From JAAYZQ01 sp034428935 (GTDB lineage Bacteria > Chloroflexota > Anaerolineae > JAAYZQ01), in contig DAOUHB010000073.1 in assembly GCA_034428935.1 (NCBI GenBank), positions 1-50,809 of the forward strand: DNA of 50,809 nt, written 5' to 3'. The notes below the pieces were generated by a model. That model searched no databases and was not told the DNA's origin. It worked only from the letters and a program-made list of their open reading frames with translations. This document shows, in pieces, positions 25,319-33,897 of the stretch (positions are counted from its first letter, which is position 1; each line of letters starts with the position of its first letter). The position numbers were made by a program, and so were the translations under genes.

Positions 25319-26476
25319 ATGGAACTCAAACTGTCGGAAGAGCATCGCATGATCCAGGACATGGCACGCGACTTTGCTCAAAAAGAGATTGCGCCCATTG
25401 CCGCCGAGCTGGACGTCGAAGCTTGCTTTCCTACTGAAACGGTCAAGAAGATGGGCGAACTGGGTTTCATGGGTATCGAGATCCCCGAGGAGTATGGTGG
25501 GACGGGCCTGGACACGTTGAGTTACGTGCTGGCCATGATCGAGATCTCGAAGGCATGCGCTTCCCACGGCGTCATCATGTCGGTCAACAACTCCCTGGTG
25601 TGTCACGGCATCTACCATTTCGGCACCGAGGAGCAGAAGCAAGAGTTCCTGGTGCCGCTGGCCAGCGGCGAGAAGCTGGGAGCCTATTCTCTGACCGAGC
25701 CCCAGGCCGGCTCGGACCCGGCCAACATGCGAACCACGGCCGTGTACGACGCGGGGGCCGACGAGTACGTCATCAATGGCCTCAAGGCGTGGGTGACCAG
25801 CGGCCCGAACGCCGACCTGATAGTCCTCTTTGCCATGACCGACCGGTCCAAGGGGCATCGTGGCATCTCGGCATTTGTCGCCGACACCACGCTGCCGGGC
25901 TTTTCTCCCGGAAAAGTGGAACCCAAACTGGGTATACGAGCGTCTCATACTTCAGAACTGGTCTTTGAGGACTATCGCCTGCCCGCCCGGCACAGGCTGG
26001 GCGAGGAGGGCGCCGGCTTCAAGGTGGCCCTGGCCATCCTGGACGCCGGCCGGATCGGCATTGCCGCCCAGGCGGTGGGCATTGCCGAAGCCGCCTTCGA
26101 GGCGGCGCGCGATTACGCCAAGGAGAGGGTGCAGTTCGGGCAGCCCATTTCCGAGTTCCAGGCGATCCAGTGGATGCTGGCCGACATGAAGACCCGCCTG
26201 GAAGCGGCCCGGCTGCTGACCTACCAGGCCGCCCTCGCGAAGGACGAGGCGGCCAGGAAGGGCGGCCGCTACTCCCTGGAGGCGTCGATGGCCAAGCTGT
26301 ACGCCTCCGAAATGGCCATGTGGGTGACGACCACGGCCGTGCAGATCTTTGGCGGCAACGGCTACAGCAAAGAGTATCCGGTGGAACGCTACTTTCGCGA
26401 CGCCAAGATCACCGAGATCTATGAGGGCACCAGCGAGATCCAGAGGATGGTCATCGCCCGGAGTGTCTTGAGCTGA
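25319..26476 (+). CDS. Acyl-CoA dehydrogenase (short-chain/butyryl-CoA type)
   Basis: This 385-residue FAD enzyme oxidises acyl-CoA to trans-2-enoyl-CoA. Visible features are the N-terminal helical domain, the middle-domain YSLTEPQAGSD and AWVTSG FAD/substrate segments, ERVQFGQPISEFQ, and the C-terminal IFGGNGY and IYEGTSEIQ motifs. The catalytic base is the Glu of YEGTSE (about 369), the position used by short- and medium-chain enzymes. The family resemblance is to butyryl-CoA dehydrogenases, but chain-length preference cannot be decided here. No electron-transfer flavoprotein gene is nearby. The next gene overlaps or closely follows the stop. Confidence 0.95.
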   Translation: MELKLSEEHRMIQDMARDFAQKEIAPIAAELDVEACFPTETVKKMGELGFMGIEIPEEYGGTGLDTLSYVLAMIEISKACASHGVIMSVNNSLVCHGIYHFGTEEQKQEFLVPLASGEKLGAYSLTEPQAGSDPANMRTTAVYDAGADEYVINGLKAWVTSGPNADLIVLFAMTDRSKGHRGISAFVADTTLPGFSPGKVEPKLGIRASHTSELVFEDYRLPARHRLGEEGAGFKVALAILDAGRIGIAAQAVGIAEAAFEAARDYAKERVQFGQPISEFQAIQWMLADMKTRLEAARLLTYQAALAKDEAARKGGRYSLEASMAKLYASEMAMWVTTTAVQIFGGNGYSKEYPVERYFRDAKITEIYEGTSEIQRMVIARSVLS

Positions 26477-26488
26477 TGGACTGCCTGG

Positions 26489-26516
26489 CCCCGCGGAGCG
26501 CTGTCGCTCTGCGGGG
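26489..26516. repeat. 12-bp GC-rich hairpin between dehydrogenase and glycosyltransferase
   Basis: CCCCGCGGAGCG (26489-26500) pairs with CGCTCTGCGGGG (26505-26516) around a 4-base loop, with one G-U pair. No T-run follows. It may be a weak or protein-aided stop, or an mRNA stability hairpin after the dehydrogenase gene. Confidence 0.7.
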
Positions 26517-26529
26517 CGGGAAACGCGAT

Positions 26530-27465
26530 ATGGTCGATCTGGGAATTGTGATCGTTAACTATAACGTGTGCGATCTGTTGCGCGACTGCCTGAAGTCGGT
26601 GTTCGCCAGCAAGGGAGATTTCACGTTTGAGGTGTGCGTCGTCGACAACGACTCGGCGGACGGCAGCGCCGACATGGTGGCCGCCGAGTTTCCCCAGGTG
26701 CGCCTGTTGCGCACCGAAAATCGGGGCTACGCGGCCGGCAACAACCTGGGGCTGCGGGCCCTTGGGTTCGGCGAGGGTAACACGCACCCCCAGCACGCCC
26801 TCCTTCTCAATCCCGATACCCTCCTGCCGCCCCTGGCCCTGGCGCAGATGCTGGCCTTTGTGGCCGACCGTCCCCAGGCGGGTGTGGCAGGCCCGCGCCT
26901 GGTGCGGAGCGACGGCAGCCTGGACTGGGCTTGCCGGCGCAGCTTTCCCACGCCCGAGGTTGCCTTCTACCGGTTTTCCGGCCTCAGCCGCCTCTTTCCA
27001 AAGAGCGCGCGCTTTGGCCGCTACAACATGACCTACCTCTCGCCGGACATGACGACAGAGGTGGATTCCGTGGTGGGCGCCTTTATGCTCATCCGCGGCG
27101 AGGTCATCGACCAGGTGGGGCTGCTGGACGAGCGCTATTTCATGTATGCCGAGGACCTGGACTTTTGCTTCCGCGCCAAGGAGCAGGGCTGGCAGGTGTG
27201 GTACAATGCCGACGTCACGGTCTTGCACTACAAGGGCCAGTCCAGCCGCCAGAGGAGCGCCCTGGCCAACGTTCACTTTTACAGGACCATGCGCCTGTTT
27301 CACGACAAGCACTTTCGCGACGAGAGCCCGTTCCTGGTGAACTGGCTGATACACACCGCGGTGCTGCTGCTGGGGGGCTGGGCCGTCCTTCGCGACCGCC
27401 TGCGGCCGGCCGAGCAGCGGGGAGTGGCGTCGGCGGTCCCCATCGGCCGCGAGGGGGGGCCATGA
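26530..27465 (+). CDS. GT2-family glycosyltransferase (rhamnosyltransferase-like)
   Basis: This 311-residue protein has the GT-A fold pattern of family 2: IVIVNYNVCDLL, VCVVDNDSADGS, ENRGYAAGNN, the NPDT metal/nucleotide segment and a YAEDLDFCFRA motif typical of bacterial cell-surface sugar transferases. A hydrophobic segment near residues 275-295 could hold it to the membrane. The in-frame ATG at 26476 overlaps the upstream stop, but it would place the 26489-26516 hairpin inside the gene and adds no conserved residues, so I prefer 26530. It overlaps the next gene as ATGA (27462-27465), linking it to surface polysaccharide synthesis. Confidence 0.87.
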   Translation: MVDLGIVIVNYNVCDLLRDCLKSVFASKGDFTFEVCVVDNDSADGSADMVAAEFPQVRLLRTENRGYAAGNNLGLRALGFGEGNTHPQHALLLNPDTLLPPLALAQMLAFVADRPQAGVAGPRLVRSDGSLDWACRRSFPTPEVAFYRFSGLSRLFPKSARFGRYNMTYLSPDMTTEVDSVVGAFMLIRGEVIDQVGLLDERYFMYAEDLDFCFRAKEQGWQVWYNADVTVLHYKGQSSRQRSALANVHFYRTMRLFHDKHFRDESPFLVNWLIHTAVLLLGGWAVLRDRLRPAEQRGVASAVPIGREGGP

Positions 27466-28871
27466 GACGCAGAGCGAACCTGCTCTTTGTCTCGCTGCTG
27501 ATCGTCACCGACCTGTTGATGGTCAGCCTGGCCTTTTACGCCGCCTATTGGCTGCGGCAGATGATCGCCGTGCCGCCGCCGGTCAACATCGGGCCTTTTT
27601 CCGATTACGCGGGGATGATGCTCATCCACGTCGTCACCATCCCCACCCTCTATTTCTTCTCTCGGCTGTACGACGTCAAGCGCTCCATGCCCCGCCTGGA
27701 CGAGATCTATCGCATCTTTGCGGCGACGTCCATCGGCACCATCGTGACCATTGCCCTGACGACGTTCCTGTTCAAGAACAGCGCCCTGGAGATGGACTTT
27801 CCGCGGGCCATGGTCCTTTATAGCTGGTTCATCACCGTCGTCCTGGTCTCCTTCAGCCGCTCGGCGCTGGTGCTGCTGCGCAACTGGCTGCGCAGGCGCG
27901 GGATGTGGACCGACCGGCTGCTCATCGTCGGCACGGGCGACGTGGGGCGCATGATCCTGCAAAAGGTCCGGCAGATGCCCCGCCTGGGCTATCGCGTCGT
28001 GGGCTTTATCGACGGCAACTGCCCGGCGGGGCAAGACATCATGGGCGTGCCGGTGTTGGGCGGCATCGACGACCTGCCCGACGTGATCCGCGAGCACGAG
28101 ATCCAGGAAGTCATCATCGGCCGGCCGGAGCTGCCCAACCAGGAGCTGCTGGCCATCGTCGCCCGCTGTGAGCGCGGCCAGGTGGGCATCAAGATCTTTC
28201 CCGACCTGTTCCAGATCATTGCCACCGAGATGAGCATCGGCGACCTGGGTGGGCTGCCCCTGCTCAACGTGCGCGACGTGGCGTTGCGCGGGTGGAAGCT
28301 GACGCTCAAGCGCGCCGTGGACCTGGTGGGTAGCGCGGTGGGCCTGGTATTCCTGTCGCCGCTGCTGATGCTCGTGGCAGTGGCCATCAAGCTCGACTCG
28401 CCGGGGCCGGTCTTTTACGCCCAGGAGCGGATGGGGCTCGACGCCAGGTCCTTCTGGTGCATCAAGTTCCGCTCCATGCGCACCGACGCCGAACGGAGCG
28501 GCCCGGGCTGGACGACCGAGGGCGATCCCCGGGTCACGCGCCTGGGCAGGTTGCTGCGGCGCCTGTCCATCGACGAGCTGCCACAGCTCGTCAACGTCCT
28601 GGTGGGCGACATGAGCCTGGTGGGCCCGCGGCCGGAGCGGCCGGTGTACGTCGAGCAGTTCCGGCGCAGCATTCCGCGCTACATGGACCGCCACCGGGAA
28701 AAGGCCGGCCTGACCGGCTGGGCCCAGGTCAACGGCCTGCGCGGCGACACGTCCATCGCCGAACGAACCAAGTACGACGTCTGGTACATCGAGAACTGGT
28801 CTCTCTGGCTTGACTTCAAGATTATCCTCCGCACCCTGACCAATTTCCTCGGCGATCGCCATGCCTATTGA
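27462..28871 (+). CDS. Undecaprenyl-phosphate sugar-1-phosphate transferase (WcaJ/PglC-type polyprenyl transferase)
   Basis: This 469-residue membrane enzyme starts exopolysaccharide synthesis by moving a sugar-1-phosphate from a UDP-sugar to undecaprenyl phosphate. It has four to five N-terminal membrane helices, a nucleotide-binding-like CoA-binding fold (LLIVGTGDVGRMI), and a C-terminal catalytic domain with a membrane re-entrant helix. Catalytic-region motifs are KRAVDLVGS, KFRSMRTDAE, RRLSIDELPQL and DMSLVGPRPE. The ATG at 27462 overlaps the glycosyltransferase stop. The donor sugar, glucose or galactose, cannot be decided. A short CCCC-TCA-GGGG element follows the stop. Confidence 0.93.
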   Translation: MRRRANLLFVSLLIVTDLLMVSLAFYAAYWLRQMIAVPPPVNIGPFSDYAGMMLIHVVTIPTLYFFSRLYDVKRSMPRLDEIYRIFAATSIGTIVTIALTTFLFKNSALEMDFPRAMVLYSWFITVVLVSFSRSALVLLRNWLRRRGMWTDRLLIVGTGDVGRMILQKVRQMPRLGYRVVGFIDGNCPAGQDIMGVPVLGGIDDLPDVIREHEIQEVIIGRPELPNQELLAIVARCERGQVGIKIFPDLFQIIATEMSIGDLGGLPLLNVRDVALRGWKLTLKRAVDLVGSAVGLVFLSPLLMLVAVAIKLDSPGPVFYAQERMGLDARSFWCIKFRSMRTDAERSGPGWTTEGDPRVTRLGRLLRRLSIDELPQLVNVLVGDMSLVGPRPERPVYVEQFRRSIPRYMDRHREKAGLTGWAQVNGLRGDTSIAERTKYDVWYIENWSLWLDFKIILRTLTNFLGDRHAY

Positions 28872-28915
28872 CCCCTCAGGGGCGCTCCCTGCCCTGACGC
28901 AGCGCGTCCTCTACC

Positions 28916-28944
28916 TTGACAGCGTTGAGGGTTCGTGGTATCAT
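28916..28944 (+). promoter_or_regulatory. Heat-shock operon promoter
   Basis: TTGACA (28916-28921) and TATCAT (28939-28944) are 17 bases apart, immediately upstream of the CIRCE operator. The CIRCE begins 8 bases after the -10 box, so HrcA would block it. Confidence 0.82.
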
Positions 28945-28952
28945 CGATGAGG

Positions 28953-28989
28953 TGTAATTAGCACTCCTATGCTTGGAGTGCTAATTACA
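28953..28989 (+). promoter_or_regulatory. CIRCE operator (HrcA binding site)
   Basis: TTAGCACTC, 9 bases, GAGTGCTAA (28958-28984) matches the CIRCE consensus exactly. The inverted repeat extends to 14-base perfect arms (28953-28966 and 28976-28989). It lies between the -10 box and hrcA, so the operon is expected to be repressed by HrcA and released on heat shock. Confidence 0.97.
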
Positions 28990-29040
28990 TGATGGGGGGT
29001 GGCCGAATCGACCACCCCGCTGGTGCATGCTGAGGAAATG

Positions 29041-30078
29041 ATGGATGAATTGACGCCACGCCAACAATTGATCCTGGGCCTCGTGGTTCGCGACTATGTG
29101 GCCGCGGCGCAGCCGGTTGGCTCCAGGACCGTGGAAGCCTACGGCCTGGGGGTCAGCTCGGCCACGATTCGCAACGAGATGGCCCACCTGGAGGAACTGG
29201 GCTACCTGGCACAGCCCCATACCTCCGCGGGTCGGGTGCCCACGGACAAGGGGTACCGCTACTTTGTCGAGCGCCTGATGCGCGAGTCGCACCTGGGGGC
29301 CGAGGAGCAGCGGACCATCCGCCACCAGTTTCACCAGGTCGGGGTAGACCTGGAGCAATGGATGCGCCTGGCAGCCTCGGTCCTGGCGCGCACCGCCCAA
29401 TCGGCCGCCGTGGTCACCAGCCTGCGCATGGAGCAGTCGCGGCTGAGGCACCTGGAGCTGATCTCGATCCAGGAGACCATGACCCTGCTCATCGTGGTCC
29501 TGGAGGGTGGCATCGTGCGCCAGCAGATGCTGGCCCTGGAAGAGCCCCTGGACCAGGACACCCTTACGCAGACGGCCAACCGGCTCAACGACCTGTGCGC
29601 CGGGGCGTCGGCCAACAGGATTGCCCTGAGCCGCCCAAAGCTCGGCGCGGTCGAGCAGCAGGTGCTGGACGTGGTAGTGCTCATCATGAAGCGCGTCGAC
29701 GACCAGACCGACCTGCACCTGTACCGCGATGGGCTGATCCACATTTTGCACCAGCCCGAGTTCTCCCTGCCCGAGAGCGCCAGGAACGTGGTGCACCTCC
29801 TGGAAGACCGGACGCTGCTGGAGGACCTGCTGACCGAGATGCTTGAAGTGGGCGGTGTCCAGGTGGTCATCGGCGGCGAGGGGCGCTGGAACGAGCTGAA
29901 GGAGTGCAGCCTGGTGGTGTCGCCCTACGGTGTCAGCGGCGAGGCCCGGGGCGCCCTGGGCGTCATGGGCCCCATGCGCATGCCTTACAGCCGGGCCATC
30001 TCCACGGTGCGCTACGTGGCGGGGCTGTTGAGCGACCTTTTCCGCGAGGTCTATGGCGGCGAAGAGTTTTCAACCTGA
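29041..30078 (+). CDS. hrcA: Heat-inducible transcription repressor HrcA
   Basis: This 345-residue repressor binds CIRCE and silences the heat-shock operon. It has the N-terminal winged-helix region (LTPRQQLIL, VGSRTV, VSSATIRNEMAHLEELGYL, PHTSAGRVPTDKGYRYFV) typical of HrcA, a GAF-like central domain and a C-terminal GPMRMPYSRAISTVRYV motif. I chose the ATG at 29041 because it matches the family start and follows a GAGGAA site. The in-frame GTG at 28999 has no proper site. Its CIRCE lies 50 bases upstream, so it represses itself and its downstream chaperones. Confidence 0.97.
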   Translation: MDELTPRQQLILGLVVRDYVAAAQPVGSRTVEAYGLGVSSATIRNEMAHLEELGYLAQPHTSAGRVPTDKGYRYFVERLMRESHLGAEEQRTIRHQFHQVGVDLEQWMRLAASVLARTAQSAAVVTSLRMEQSRLRHLELISIQETMTLLIVVLEGGIVRQQMLALEEPLDQDTLTQTANRLNDLCAGASANRIALSRPKLGAVEQQVLDVVVLIMKRVDDQTDLHLYRDGLIHILHQPEFSLPESARNVVHLLEDRTLLEDLLTEMLEVGGVQVVIGGEGRWNELKECSLVVSPYGVSGEARGALGVMGPMRMPYSRAISTVRYVAGLLSDLFREVYGGEEFST

Positions 30079-30094
30079 GGAGTAGAACAGAGTC

Positions 30095-30727
30095 ATGACA
30101 GACCAGGAACCGGACATCACAGAGAAGGTTGAACAGGAGAGCCAGGAGGCGGGGGAGGAACAGGTCATCGCCGGCGAGGTGCTGCCGGCCGAGGCCGAAG
30201 AGGCCGCGCCCGAGGAGGCGCTGGCGAGCCTGCGCCAGGAGCTGGAGGACGCCCAGGCCCGCCAGGCCGAATACCTTGACGGCTGGCAGCGGGCCCGGGC
30301 CGAGCTGGCCAACGCTCGCAAGCGTTTCCAGCGAGAGCAAGGGCAGGCGTACGACAGCGCCAGGGCCGACATCCTGGTGCGGCTCTTGCCCATCGTCGAC
30401 GACTTTCAGCGGGCGCTGGAGAACGTGCCCGAGGAGGCCTCGAACGATCCGTGGCTGGAGGGCATTCGCCTCATCGAGCGCAACTTCCAGCACGTCCTGG
30501 AGCAAGAGGGCGTGAGCGCCATAGCAGACGCGGGGCAAGAGTTCGACCCATTCTTGCACCAGGCCGTCACCCACGAGCCTTCCGACAGCGTGCCGGCAGG
30601 CCATATCATCTCGGCCTTGCGCACGGGCTATCGCATGGGCGAACAGGTGCTGCGCCCCAGCATGGTCCGGGTCTCATCGGGGCCGGAGGCCGAGGCGACG
30701 CCCGGCGACGACACGAACGACGACTAG
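30095..30727 (+). CDS. grpE: GrpE nucleotide exchange factor for DnaK
   Basis: This 210-residue cochaperone releases ADP from DnaK. It has an acidic N-terminal tail, a coiled-coil helix (ELEDAQARQAEYLDGWQRARAE), the GrpE RADILVRLLPIVDDFQRAL segment and the C-terminal beta domain (FDPFLHQAVTHE, GYRMGEQVLRPSMVRV). It lies 16 bases after hrcA and 70 before dnaK, in the same operon. Confidence 0.97.
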   Translation: MTDQEPDITEKVEQESQEAGEEQVIAGEVLPAEAEEAAPEEALASLRQELEDAQARQAEYLDGWQRARAELANARKRFQREQGQAYDSARADILVRLLPIVDDFQRALENVPEEASNDPWLEGIRLIERNFQHVLEQEGVSAIADAGQEFDPFLHQAVTHEPSDSVPAGHIISALRTGYRMGEQVLRPSMVRVSSGPEAEATPGDDTNDD

Positions 30728-30797
30728 GCCTGCCGCTCGTCAAGAGCCACGTGCAGGGCCAGATTACATTGATCTAGCAACAAGAAGGAGAGAAATC

Positions 30798-32690
30798 ATG
30801 GCCAGGGTTATTGGCATCGATCTGGGAACGACCAACTCGGTATGCGCTGTCATGGAAGGGGGCGAGCCGACCATCATCTCCAGCTCTGAGGGAGGGCGAC
30901 TCTTTCCCTCGGTGGTGGCCGTAAATCCAAAGACGGGCGAGCGCATGGTAGGCCAGGTGGCTCGCCGCCAGGCCATAACCAACTCGGACAACACCATTTT
31001 TTCCATCAAGCGGCTGATGGGCCGCAAGTACACCGACCCGGAGGTCGGCAAGGCGCGCAAGATCCTGCCCTATCGCATCGAGGCCCAGCCCAACGGCGAT
31101 GCCTGGGTGGTGATGGGCGACAAGAGCTATTCCCCTCCCGAGATCTCGGCCATGATCCTGCAAAAGATCAAGCAGGACGCCGAAGCGTACCTCGGCGAGC
31201 AGGTGACGGACGCCGTCATCACCGTGCCGGCCTACTTTAACGACAGCCAGCGGCAGGCCACCAAGGATGCGGGCAAGATTGCCGGCCTGAACGTTCTGCG
31301 GATCATCAACGAGCCCACGGCGTCGTCCCTGGCCTACGGCCTGGGCAAGGGCGTGGAACAAAAGATCGCCGTCTATGACCTGGGCGGCGGCACCTTTGAC
31401 ATCAGCATCCTCGACGTGGGCGACGACGTCTTTGAGGTCCTGTCGACCAACGGCGACACCTTCCTGGGTGGCGACGATTTCGACCAGCGGATCATGAACT
31501 GGGTCGCGGACGAGTTTCGCAAGGAGCAGGGCATCGACCTGCGCCAGGACCGCATGGCCCTGCAGCGCCTGACCGAGGCCGCCGAAAAGGCCAAGGTCGA
31601 GCTGTCGACGACGAAACAGACCGAGATCAACCTGCCCTTTGTCACCGCCGACGCCAGCGGCCCCAAGCATCTGCAGATGGTCCTGACGCGCGCCAAGCTG
31701 GAGCAGTTGGTGGAGGACCTCATCCAGAAGTCGTTGGGCCCGTGCGAGCAGGCCATGCAAGACGCCAGGGTGAGCAAAGAGGACATCGGCGAGATCATCC
31801 TGGTGGGCGGCATGACCCGCATGCCCGCCATCCAGGAGGCCGTGCGCCAGTTCTTTGGCCGCGAGCCCCACAAGGGCGTGAACCCCGACGAGGTGGTGGC
31901 GCTGGGCGCTGCCATCCAGGCGGGCGTGCTGGCGGGCGAGGTCAAGGACGTGCTGCTCCTGGACGTCACGCCGCTGACCCTCAGCATCGAGACCCTGGGC
32001 GGGGTGGCGACGGCGCTCATCGAGCGCAACACGACCATTCCCACCAAGAAGAGCCAGATCTTTTCCACGGCGTCCGACGGGCAGACCAGCGTCGAGATCC
32101 ACGTCCTCCAGGGCGAGCGCCCCATGGCCGCCGACAACAAGACACTGGGAAAGTTTATCCTGGACGGCATCCCGCCGGCCCCGCGGGGCATCCCCCAGAT
32201 CGAGGTGACCTTTGACATCGACGCCGACGGCATTCTGCACGTGTCGGCGCGCGACAAGGCCACCGGCCGGGAGCAGTCCATCACCATCACCGCGTCCAGC
32301 GGGCTGAGCAAGGACGAGGTGAACCGCATGGTCCAGGAGGCCGAGCGCTTCCGCCAGGAGGACGCCCGGCGCCACGAGGACGTGGAGCTGCGCAACAACG
32401 CAGACACGCTCATCTACCAGGCGGAGAAACTGATCCGCGAACAGGAAAACAAGATCCCGCAGGAGGTCAAGGACGACGTCCAGGAAAAGGTCGCGGCTGC
32501 TCGCTCGGCCCTGGAGGGCCAGGATCTGGACCGCATCCGCACCGCCGTGCAGGCCCTGGGCGAGTCGGTGCAAAAGATCGGCGCTTCGATGTACGAGGAG
32601 CCCGGCTCACCGCCACCGCCCGGCGGCGAATCCGGCCCCGGCCCCGAGGGCGACGAGGACGTGGTGGACGGAGAGTATACCGAGGCATAG
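30798..32690 (+). CDS. dnaK: Chaperone DnaK (Hsp70)
   Basis: This 630-residue ATP-dependent chaperone has the N-terminal IGIDLGTTNS phosphate loop, AYFNDSQRQATKDAG, the connect motif YDLGGGTFDISILD, the GGMTRMPAIQ adenosine motif and the interdomain linker DVLLLDVTPLTLS. The substrate-binding domain and a helical lid follow, ending in a short Gly/Pro/Glu tail rather than the typical EEVD. An AAGGAG site precedes the ATG. It acts with GrpE and DnaJ of this operon and possibly with the J-domain VWA protein at 7355-8839. Confidence 0.98.
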   Translation: MARVIGIDLGTTNSVCAVMEGGEPTIISSSEGGRLFPSVVAVNPKTGERMVGQVARRQAITNSDNTIFSIKRLMGRKYTDPEVGKARKILPYRIEAQPNGDAWVVMGDKSYSPPEISAMILQKIKQDAEAYLGEQVTDAVITVPAYFNDSQRQATKDAGKIAGLNVLRIINEPTASSLAYGLGKGVEQKIAVYDLGGGTFDISILDVGDDVFEVLSTNGDTFLGGDDFDQRIMNWVADEFRKEQGIDLRQDRMALQRLTEAAEKAKVELSTTKQTEINLPFVTADASGPKHLQMVLTRAKLEQLVEDLIQKSLGPCEQAMQDARVSKEDIGEIILVGGMTRMPAIQEAVRQFFGREPHKGVNPDEVVALGAAIQAGVLAGEVKDVLLLDVTPLTLSIETLGGVATALIERNTTIPTKKSQIFSTASDGQTSVEIHVLQGERPMAADNKTLGKFILDGIPPAPRGIPQIEVTFDIDADGILHVSARDKATGREQSITITASSGLSKDEVNRMVQEAERFRQEDARRHEDVELRNNADTLIYQAEKLIREQENKIPQEVKDDVQEKVAAARSALEGQDLDRIRTAVQALGESVQKIGASMYEEPGSPPPPGGESGPGPEGDEDVVDGEYTEA

Positions 32691-32726
32691 GAATCGGTCC
32701 CAAGATAGGCAGGGAACGGACGAGGC

Positions 32727-33860
32727 ATGAGTGCCAAAAGAGACTATTACGAAGTACTGGGGGTAAACCGGGGGGCCACGCCGGAAGAGATCAAGAGGGC
32801 ATTTCGACGGCTGGCCCGCCAGTATCACCCCGACGTGAACAAACAAGCGGACGCCGAAACCCGCTTCAAGGAGATCAACGAGGCGTACGAAATCCTATCG
32901 GACCAGGACAAGCGCGCCGCCTACGATCGTTTCGGCCACGCTGCGTCGCAGGCCGGATTCGGGGGCGGCTACAGCGGGGGTTTTGGCGACTTTGGCTTTG
33001 GGGGCTTTGAGGACATCTTTGAGACCTTTTTCGGCGGTGCCCGAGCCGGCCCGGCGCGCCGTGGACCGGCCCGGGGCGCCGACCTGCGCCACGACCTGAC
33101 CATCGAGTTTGAAGAGGCGGTCTTTGGCTGCGAAAAAGAGATCATCGTGCCACGCAACGAGACGTGCCCCCAGTGCCAGGGCAGCGGCGCCGAGCCGGGA
33201 ACGCAGCCCATCCGCTGCCCCCAGTGCAACGGCACCGGCGAGGTCCGCCGCCAGCAGCAGACGATGCTGGGCTCCTTTGTCCAGGTGACCACCTGCCCGC
33301 GCTGCCAGGGCGAGCGAGAGATCGTGACGACGCCCTGCACCCGCTGTCGCGGCCGCAAGGTCATCCAGGTGGAGCGGCCCATCGTGGTCAAGATCCCGGC
33401 GGGCGTGGACGACGGGACGCGGATCCGGCTGGCCAACGAGGGCGAGCCCGGCGTGCGAGGCGGTCCCGCGGGCAACCTGTACGTCGTGCTCCACGTCCAG
33501 CCCCATCCGTTCTTCCACCGTGAGGACACGAACATCCTCCTACAACTGGACATAAACGTAGCGCAGGCGGCCCTGGGCGACAAGCTCGTGGTGCCTACCC
33601 TTGACGGCGAGGAGGAGATGGCCATCCCGGCCGGCACGCAGACGGGTGATACCTTCCGGCTGCGCGGCAAGGGAGTGCCCTACCTGCAGCGCAACGGGCG
33701 GGGCGACCAGTTGGTCCTGGTTCACGTCCTGACGCCGACCAAGCTAAACAAGCGGCAAAAGGACCTGCTCCAGGAGCTGAGCAAGACCCTGGGCAAGGAG
33801 GTCATCCACCAGCCGGAAAAGGGATTGCTGGACAAGCTGAAAGAGGCCCTGGGGGTTTAG
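32727..33860 (+). CDS. dnaJ: Chaperone DnaJ (Hsp40)
   Basis: This 377-residue co-chaperone stimulates DnaK ATPase. It has a J domain with HPD (YHPDVNK), a Gly/Phe-rich region, four Cys motifs of the zinc region (CPQCQGSG, CPQCNGTG, CPRCQGER, CTRCRGRK) and the C-terminal substrate-binding domains. The third and fourth motifs lack the second Gly of CxxCxGxG. Gene order after dnaK is standard. A 16-base tandem duplication overlaps its stop codon (33849-33880). Confidence 0.97.
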   Translation: MSAKRDYYEVLGVNRGATPEEIKRAFRRLARQYHPDVNKQADAETRFKEINEAYEILSDQDKRAAYDRFGHAASQAGFGGGYSGGFGDFGFGGFEDIFETFFGGARAGPARRGPARGADLRHDLTIEFEEAVFGCEKEIIVPRNETCPQCQGSGAEPGTQPIRCPQCNGTGEVRRQQQTMLGSFVQVTTCPRCQGEREIVTTPCTRCRGRKVIQVERPIVVKIPAGVDDGTRIRLANEGEPGVRGGPAGNLYVVLHVQPHPFFHREDTNILLQLDINVAQAALGDKLVVPTLDGEEEMAIPAGTQTGDTFRLRGKGVPYLQRNGRGDQLVLVHVLTPTKLNKRQKDLLQELSKTLGKEVIHQPEKGLLDKLKEALGV

Positions 33861-33880
33861 GTAGCTGGGGGTTTAGGTAG
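33849..33880 (+). repeat. 16-base exact tandem duplication across the dnaJ stop
   Basis: CTGGGGGTTTAGGTAG occurs twice in a row (33849-33864 and 33865-33880). The first copy holds the dnaJ stop TAG at 33858-33860. The second lies in the gap before prmA. It looks like a recent slippage duplication. Confidence 0.85.
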
Positions 33881-33897
33881 ATTGGGACGAGGCCAAG

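Noticed and set aside
28999..29040. GTG start for hrcA at 28999
   Set aside because: No proper ribosome-binding site, and the extra 14 residues are not part of the HrcA family; the ATG at 29041 fits better.
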